The position numbers and the translations under genes are program-made. Shown here in pieces: positions 57,989 to 64,000 of a stretch of DNA of 64,000 nucleotides. The stretch is from Cryptomeria japonica (taxonomy: Eukaryota > Streptophyta > Pinopsida > Cupressales > Cupressaceae): assembly GCF_030272615.1 (NCBI RefSeq), contig NC_081410.1:226537415-226601414 (forward strand), given 5' to 3'. Positions within the stretch are counted from its first letter, which is position 1. The number at the start of each line of letters is the position of its first letter. A model generated the notes under the pieces. The model had not been told where the DNA came from, made no database searches, and saw only the letters and a list, made by a program, of their open reading frames with translations.

Positions 57989-60196
57989 ATGGTTGAAACC
58001 CGTCTTCAAAAATCTAGGAGAGAAACTAAAGAGGCTCAAGAGTTCGCAAACATGAGTTCTTATGAGTATGACAATGATATCTTTTTCAATTCTGATCATA
58101 CTACATTACCTGACATGGATGCCTATAGAAACATTCCAAATGTTGAGAACATGGACACTACAAACAACAATGATACACACAATGATGATATGGACAACTT
58201 TTCATTACATTCAGCAAATGTGGAAGAATCCATTATGGATCCTCGTTTCAATCGATTGGTTGAGGAAATAATGAGGAGAGATAGACAATACTTCTTACAA
58301 ATAATGGCACAAAGTGGAACCAAGATCCCTCATGATTTTGACATGTCTCAAATAATGGAACATAGACCTTTGCAACAAACTCACCCCAACATGGATCAAA
58401 GGAGGCCTAATAGTGGAGGCAATAGAGGACCACATATGGTGCCTGAATCACCATCATCTTTGTTTCAAAAACCAGAGGTCCCATACACACATGGTCAAGC
58501 ATATGATACTCACCTTCATAGACCATTATGGAAGTCTTATGCAGAGAAATATGCTCAATCACATATCAATGCTAAGGATCAACCACCAAAGCAATTGGAT
58601 ATTCAAAGGCATCCTCAAAATTTGGACATAAGGAAACCTCATGTCAAATTTGGGGGCAACACAATAGAACATGACATGCCTGTAGAGTATGGTATACATG
58701 GACAAAATAGATATTTCGTTCCTCAACATGACTCTATACCAAGTGGTCCATATATGCAGCATCACTATAGACCTCCTCCATATGAACATGTGTATGATCA
58801 ATATCATCCATATATGCAACATGCTCCTCCTCCAATTGGTGCCTCAAGCATAGGGTATGGTCCAAGAAGTCGATCTCCACCTAAGAGCAATTTGGAGCAA
58901 CAAATCAGGGACTTACAAAAGAAAATGGTGGACATAAATACACCGAAGCCAACATACACAATGAGAGACATATGTCCTTATCCATTTGACAAGAGCATTC
59001 CAATGCCTCCTTTTCCTACACACTTTGTGACACCTATGTTTGATAAGTATAGAGGCAAAGGGGATCCTAAGGCACACATAAGATAGTTTTTCACAGCTTG
59101 CATTGAGGTAGCAGTAGAAGAGACATATTTGATGAGATTATTCCCACAAAGCCTAGGTGATCAAGCTATGGAATGGTTCTCCCAACTCCCACCTGGTATT
59201 AAGTCATGGGGTGATCTAGCAGAGACATTTATTCAACATTTCTCCTACAACATAGAGACAGACATATCAGTCACTACTTTGTGCAACACCAAGCAAAAAG
59301 AGGGATAGTCTTTTGCATCATTTTTACAAAGATGGAGGAATCTAGCCAACAGATGCTCTTGTGAAATTTCACAAAAACAAATGGTAGAGATGTTCACCCA
59401 GAATGTTAACAAAGACATTGGTTATGATTTAAGAAAAGCTTGTTTGTCCACCTTCAAGGACGTTATTGAAAAAGGCTTAGCGACATAAAAGGTCCTAATT
59501 GAACAAGGAGTCATTAAGATATTCACGGAAAACAAAGATGACTTTAAAGGAAAAGACAAGCCAAGATTTTGGAATAAAAACAAGAACACAGTCAATGATG
59601 GTGTTGTTGATGCCAATATAGTGTGACCCAAATTCATTTTTTCTGGATCAAATCAGGTGAATACTCAAACAACTTCTAAATCACGAAGGAAGTACACTCC
59701 ATTGGGAGAACCACTTGAGTCAGTTTTCAAAAAGCTAGTGGCAAACAAGGTAATCACTATTCCAGATTTTCCTCCATATGAACCAAAGGTTAAACCAAAT
59801 TGGTGGAATGATGATGAATATTGTGAATTTCATAAGAGCAAGGGTCATAAGACAGGAAATTGTCACTGACTGAAGAACATCATACAAGATCTCATTGATA
59901 GAGGTGACATTGAGATTGAAGGACACTCATCCAATCAAGAACATGAAATGTTTAAGGAACCATTCCCAAAGCATGACAAGGGAAAAGCTGCAGCCATAGA
60001 TGACCAAACCAACTATACCAGAGCATCTTATAACTATGATTCAACCATCAATCACATCTCGATGGACAATTATGTCTCTACCATTATCATCAAGGACAAA
60101 ACCCCTGAGAATTCTACCCAAAGACCCAAGATCGTTCTGAAAGGTGTTGGATCTTCTTCCGAACCTACCTCTGAATGTCATGTTACAACCCGTTGA
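57989..60196 (+). pseudogene. gag: E3 gag
   Basis: Starts MVETRLQKSRRETKEAQ; the His/Pro-rich N-terminal 350 residues are open to 59083. The capsid core follows after a TAG (59084): FFTACIEVAVEETYLMRLFP, QAMEWFSQLPPG, WGDLAETFIQHFSYN, LQRWRNLANRCS. Then the knuckle-like YCEFHKSKGHKTGNCH and LKNIIQDLIDRGDIEI (59816-59905), as in Tat/Ogre elements and E6. Stops at 59084, 59306, 59486, 59624, 59867 and 60194, with no frameshift. It would form the particle. Confidence 0.85.
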
Positions 60197-60898
60197 GGTA
60201 AATTCACTTTGCAAGGTGCTCCAGCTAAAGACACCGCTTCCTCATCAACCAAACCTGAGTGTGACCTTGTAGAACAGTTAGGGAAGACACCCGCACTCAT
60301 CTCCATACTTGAGCTCTTATGCATATCCCCCGCACATAAAGCCATTCTTGACAAAACTTTGAGAGACACTTCCGTCCCTACTGATCTGAACGTGGACCAG
60401 TTTCAAGCCATGGTGGGATACCTTTCCATTCCACACTCCCTTACATTCATAGAAGCCGATGACACCTCTGTAAGTTAGCCACATAATGCACCATTACACA
60501 TTGAAGCCTTCATACACAAACATAGAATCAAACGAGTCCTGATAGATGGAGGAGCAGGTCTAAACATTTGTACATTGAACACTATTAAACAATTGGGATA
60601 TTTTGATAAAGCTGTGAATTCTACAAACAAAATTACCATCAAGGCATATGATGATGAAGAACGTTCATCCAAAGGAACAATTACTTTACCTCTCAGAGTT
60701 GGATCAGTTACAAAGGATGTGGTTTGTCATGTCCTTGATCTAGATCTCACATACAACATATTGCTAGGATGTCCATGAATTCATGAGATGAGTGCAGTCC
60801 CATCTACATATCATCGATGTATCAAGTTTCCACACAATGGAGTTGAAGTGACCGTCAAAGTTGATCCAAATCCATTCATATATTGCAACAATTTGTGA
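60197..60898 (+). pseudogene. E3 protease
   Basis: Same frame. HKHRIKRVLIDGGAGLNICT gives the catalytic Asp (about 60544-60546) in a DGGA context usual for Tat-lineage elements. ITLPLRVGSVTKDVVCHVLD and YNILLGCP follow, with SAVPSTYHRCIKFPHNG at the end. Stops at 60476, 60776 and 60896. Confidence 0.82.
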
Positions 60899-62047
60899 CC
60901 TAGATCAAAAATAACAGTCCCAGTCAATCGACAAGCTATTCCTTCATCAACATATGTTGATCTAGAATCCTTGAAAGCTTCTACATCAAAACAAGCAGAG
61001 ATAAAAGAAAAGTTCAAGTTTAAAGACCTGGGATGCGGTGAGTATATCTTTCATGTTGATCAACTCCCACTATCTCCTAAGATATTCAGTCGACATGAAC
61101 AATCTATAAACAATTTGAAAGGAATTGGGTGTGAACCACCTAGTGTTGTGACTACTAAGTCTGAATGCAAATCTCCTCTAGTGGTGCAAGCAACTCTTGA
61201 TATCAATAGTCCTAAGAGTGGTTCTAGCAAAGAATCTATTGAGTGTATCGCCAACCCTCTTGAGAACTCACATAGCCTTACCATATCATCCACTCATTCC
61301 ATTTCCACTTCTCTCCCAGACTTGGATCAACAAGAATTACAAAAGCCCTTACTAATTGGGGATCAAAAATCACACTTTGAAAAGAAAAATCTAAAAGTCA
61401 ATAATAAAGAAAAGTCCTTTAGTCCACATCAAAATCAAAAGCTATTGGACTTTGCAAAAATCAAGGTCAAGGATAAAAATCCTATGAAGCAAAAAGAGCA
61501 AGAGTTGATCTCCCCTAATATCAAAATAACTAGGGGCAAAAGTTCTAAAATTTCAAGTCAAAAAGCATACTTGTTGATCCTAAGTCTCCATCATGCTATC
61601 TTACTTTCACTTATTTTCGCAATCATAAGCTTTCATCACTCATCCACTTGTTTCACACATCCATTCCCTTCTGGCGATACATCATGCACCTTTAATGGAG
61701 CTTCCTTGAAGGACTTTGTTATCAGGGATGCCCAAACTTCTTTAGGTGACACACATATGGGCCTACGTAGTCCACACACTAGTAATTCTATCTCAGTTCC
61801 TTTATCAAGGAAGACAGTCACTCAAGCTACACATCATTCAGTCAAGGAACAATGCAGTTACAATCACAAAGTCAAGTCTCACACTCAGCAAGACAGAGAG
61901 AAGAAGGGCAAGTTCGAACCAAATTGGCTTGGTCCTTACATCATTACAGCAGCATATGGATCTGGGGCATATCAGTTCTCAACTACAGAAGGTGAACCTT
62001 TGGAGGATCCTATCAACAGTATGCACCTTCGCAGGTTCTACACATAG
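60899..62047 (+). CDS. E3 spacer fused to integrase C-terminus, open frame
   Basis: 383 codons without a stop, in the same frame as gag and protease. The first two thirds are Ser/Lys-rich without known domain. Around 61567-61640 is a hydrophobic stretch, AYLLILSLHHAILLSLIFAI, that looks like a membrane segment. The end has KKGKFEPNWLGPYIITAA and MHLRRFYT, the GPY/F module and terminus of Tat-type integrases. RT, RNase H and the integrase zinc and catalytic domains are missing, although the protease and integrase tail flank the spacer in frame. Translation would depend on readthrough, as nine stops lie upstream; an internal start at 60971 is possible but unsupported. Confidence 0.65.
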   Translation, partial: PRSKITVPVNRQAIPSSTYVDLESLKASTSKQAEIKEKFKFKDLGCGEYIFHVDQLPLSPKIFSRHEQSINNLKGIGCEPPSVVTTKSECKSPLVVQATLDINSPKSGSSKESIECIANPLENSHSLTISSTHSISTSLPDLDQQELQKPLLIGDQKSHFEKKNLKVNNKEKSFSPHQNQKLLDFAKIKVKDKNPMKQKEQELISPNIKITRGKSSKISSQKAYLLILSLHHAILLSLIFAIISFHHSSTCFTHPFPSGDTSCTFNGASLKDFVIRDAQTSLGDTHMGLRSPHTSNSISVPLSRKTVTQATHHSVKEQCSYNHKVKSHTQQDREKKGKFEPNWLGPYIITAAYGSGAYQFSTTEGEPLEDPINSMHLRRFYT

Positions 62048-63740
62048 CTCTTTGGAATATCCTAATTCAAAAAATACAAAAAAAATCAAAAAATTCAAAA
62101 ATACAAAAAAAAAAAAAAAACTCAAAAATACAAAAAAAAATTATGAAACAAAAAAAATTGTTACTTGGTGAAAACCTGGCAAACAGGCACCTTGTGACAC
62201 AAAAAATATTGAAAAATAAAAAAAAGTAAAGAGAAATAATTTCGTCCAACGGTGAAAACCACTTCGGTGGCGCCCTGGGCAAGTACCATGGTGAAAACTG
62301 GGTCACCAGCGCCATGCGTAGAGACATTGCTCCTCCCTCCTTCAGGATTCTCTTTCATCACTTCACTTTGCACACACTCACAACCTATTCGTTCATAATA
62401 AACTTACCCATTCCCATCATGGCTTGTTATTGATCTACCTAAGATTGGTTAGCCATTCATAATAAACCTCCCTTTTCATCCATAATAAATCAGATCCTTT
62501 TGGTGGCTAAGGCAAATCCTACATCTAGTGATGGGTGTGGAACTGAGAACATCACATGTTTCGAGGAGTATAGTTTCTTCCAGCTTCCTTCAGTCTATCC
62601 GCGCACAATCCGCAATAAAGAAACATTTGCATCACAAATCCGCAATAAAGTTTCATCTTCTCCACAATAAAGTATTAGTTTCATGGATTCAGTCAGTTTC
62701 AGATGAGACATAGCAGCAACAATGGGCTTCAACAAATCAAATCTTTCAACAGACTCAGACAAGATATGGTTCAGTGCTATCTATCCTTTCTGTGAAAGTA
62801 AACATTGTGACCACAATCAAATAAGACTTATAGAAGTGACAAGAGACACTAAATTTGAGGACTACAGTGGATATTGGTGTCGAGTCTTAGTTTTCTTTTG
62901 ATTTTATCTTTTGGTGACATGTCTTTTAGCTTTTCTAGGATGTCTCTGACTAGAGATTCTATCTCCAGGATGTCCTTGACTAGAAAGGCGAGGATGGGGT
63001 ATCGTCACCTATTTGTATTTGTTGTCTATGGATTGTCTCTTAGTAATGCTATGACTTGTCCAAGGATATGAGGACACTGTGAGTCTAGTATGAACTGGGG
63101 CATTCCTTTTTTGTGACTGTCTTATCTCCATGCAAACAGGTACAATGAATTTCTGGGTCGAACATATGCCTCGATTGTCATAACCTACTTGCCATAATAA
63201 AGCTCAATGATGATAATGCACAAGAAGCTCTTTCACTTTCATATCTTCTGTCTTTCATCCCCCTTTCTTGATTGACTTCCATCGTCCTTCTCGAGTCTAC
63301 GTAGCCTGCTATCACATGACTGAATATAATGACACGCCAAAAACATTTGCATTTCATGTAGTTTCACCTACATTATCACATGTTAGCATTCCATACATAC
63401 ATATAGATATCACAATTGCATCACATATTGCACACAACACATGTTAGAACATTTTATATTCTCATCATGTAAATAGTTATTTGCATTGTCATATCCATCC
63501 GCATTTCATACATTCACATTTGCATTTGCATAACATATAAAACATAAAAGAACAAAAAATATATATATATTGCATTGCATCATATACATATTTGTAGCCA
63601 TATCCTAAGCATCACATAAGAACATCTCATCACATAGGTACACATGCATATAGCTGCCGCAAAGATGAATCATCTCATATATATATATATAAATTGTCAT
63701 GATACAATGATGTCAAAATGATATGGCTACAATCACCGGC
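62048..63740 (+). other. E3 region between pol and 3' end
   Basis: Begins with an A-rich stretch (62065-62235). Short coding-like patch GGTGGCGCCCTGGGCAAG (about 62265), then a region with repeated GGATGTC[TC][CT]TGACTAGA (62938-62990) and CATTTGCATTTCAT-type repeats (63330-63530). No gene recognised on the plus strand. Confidence 0.5.
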
Positions 63741-63751
63741 AGGTGTCTACA

Positions 63752-64000
63752 TCATCATACAAAAATGGTACAATACTGATACACATGAACCCACTAATAA
63801 CTCCTGCCAACACTGTTGGTAGTGCTAATCCTGTCCATGTCATGGTATCCCATGCCACTTGTCCCACCCTCATCTCCAGTCCTAGATCCTAGAACTCTCG
63901 TCTAAGGGCATCCTTGTCTCCATCTCGATCGTAAAAAATTAGCTCCCCATCAATCGGTATCCGCATAATCCTGTATACATCCTCCAGGGTGACTGTCATC
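63752..64000 (-). pseudogene. plant mobile domain (PMD) fragment, antisense in E3
   Basis: The minus strand from the window edge reads GATGACAG..., i.e. MTVTLEDVYRIMRIPIDGEL, then FYDRDGDKDALRREF, a TAG (63891-63889), VGQVAWDTMTW and LPTVLAGVISGF. This is the PMD signature seen at 32930 and 37850. It lies after pol and runs opposite to E3's gag-pol. Similarity ends at about 63752, where TGTAGACACC begins on the minus strand. Only the N-terminal part of the domain is inside the window. Confidence 0.72.

Overview
This window is repeat-derived nuclear DNA from a plant. I find no intact host gene, rRNA, tRNA, CRISPR array or bacterial-type feature. About nine tenths of it can be assigned to LTR retrotransposons or their fragments, most of them nested in one another. 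The density of old nested elements, LTRs up to about 4 kb, solo LTRs and heavy nonsense decay suggest a large-genome seed plant. A gymnosperm (conifer-like) is my best guess, but this is inference and not proven by the sequence.

Layout, left to right. (1) 1-2176: 5' end of a minus-strand copia-type element (LTR 112-1315) inside an LTR-like remnant. (2) 2177-13174: a chromodomain-type gypsy element (gypsy-1; 5' part outside the window), split by a complete copia element (3939-11585). (3) 13175-21994: unassigned DNA with a possible gene scrap on the minus strand, holding a second, full-length member of the same gypsy family (gypsy-2, 14054-21672, TSD TTGAG). Gypsy-2 is itself split by a solo LTR (16576-17968, TSD AATTC). 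(4) 21995-25909: a small non-autonomous LTR element (two 973-bp LTRs) containing a solo LTR (23294-24350, TSD GAAAA). (5) 25910-38851: Tat/Ogre-like gypsy material. It comprises a plus-strand gag-protease remnant (E6), two minus-strand elements (E1, E2) each with a plus-strand, i.e. antisense, plant mobile domain (PMD) gene near the 3' LTR, and a solo LTR (33104-34724). (6) 38852-39971: 3' LTR and a scrap of another minus-strand copia. (7) 39972-54651: a minus-strand Tekay/Del-like chromovirus (element G) with roughly 4.1-kb LTRs. Its 3' LTR is split by a young 2.8-kb non-autonomous element (43962-46767, TSD ATAAA). (8) 54652-64000: a plus-strand Tat-like element (E3) in G's other LTR. It keeps gag, protease and the integrase tail but has lost RT, RNase H and the integrase core. 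A third antisense PMD fragment lies at the window edge.

How the genes work together. Each element has its own gag (particle), protease, RT/RNase H (reverse transcription) and integrase set, or relies on another element for it. None looks autonomous now: most frames are closed by in-frame stops, typically TAG or TGA where a relative has CAG, CAA or TGG. The feature most worth pursuing is the antisense PMD gene. It occurs in three separate Tat-like elements, and in two of them it is preceded by a shared TATA-type block and a likely intron acceptor.
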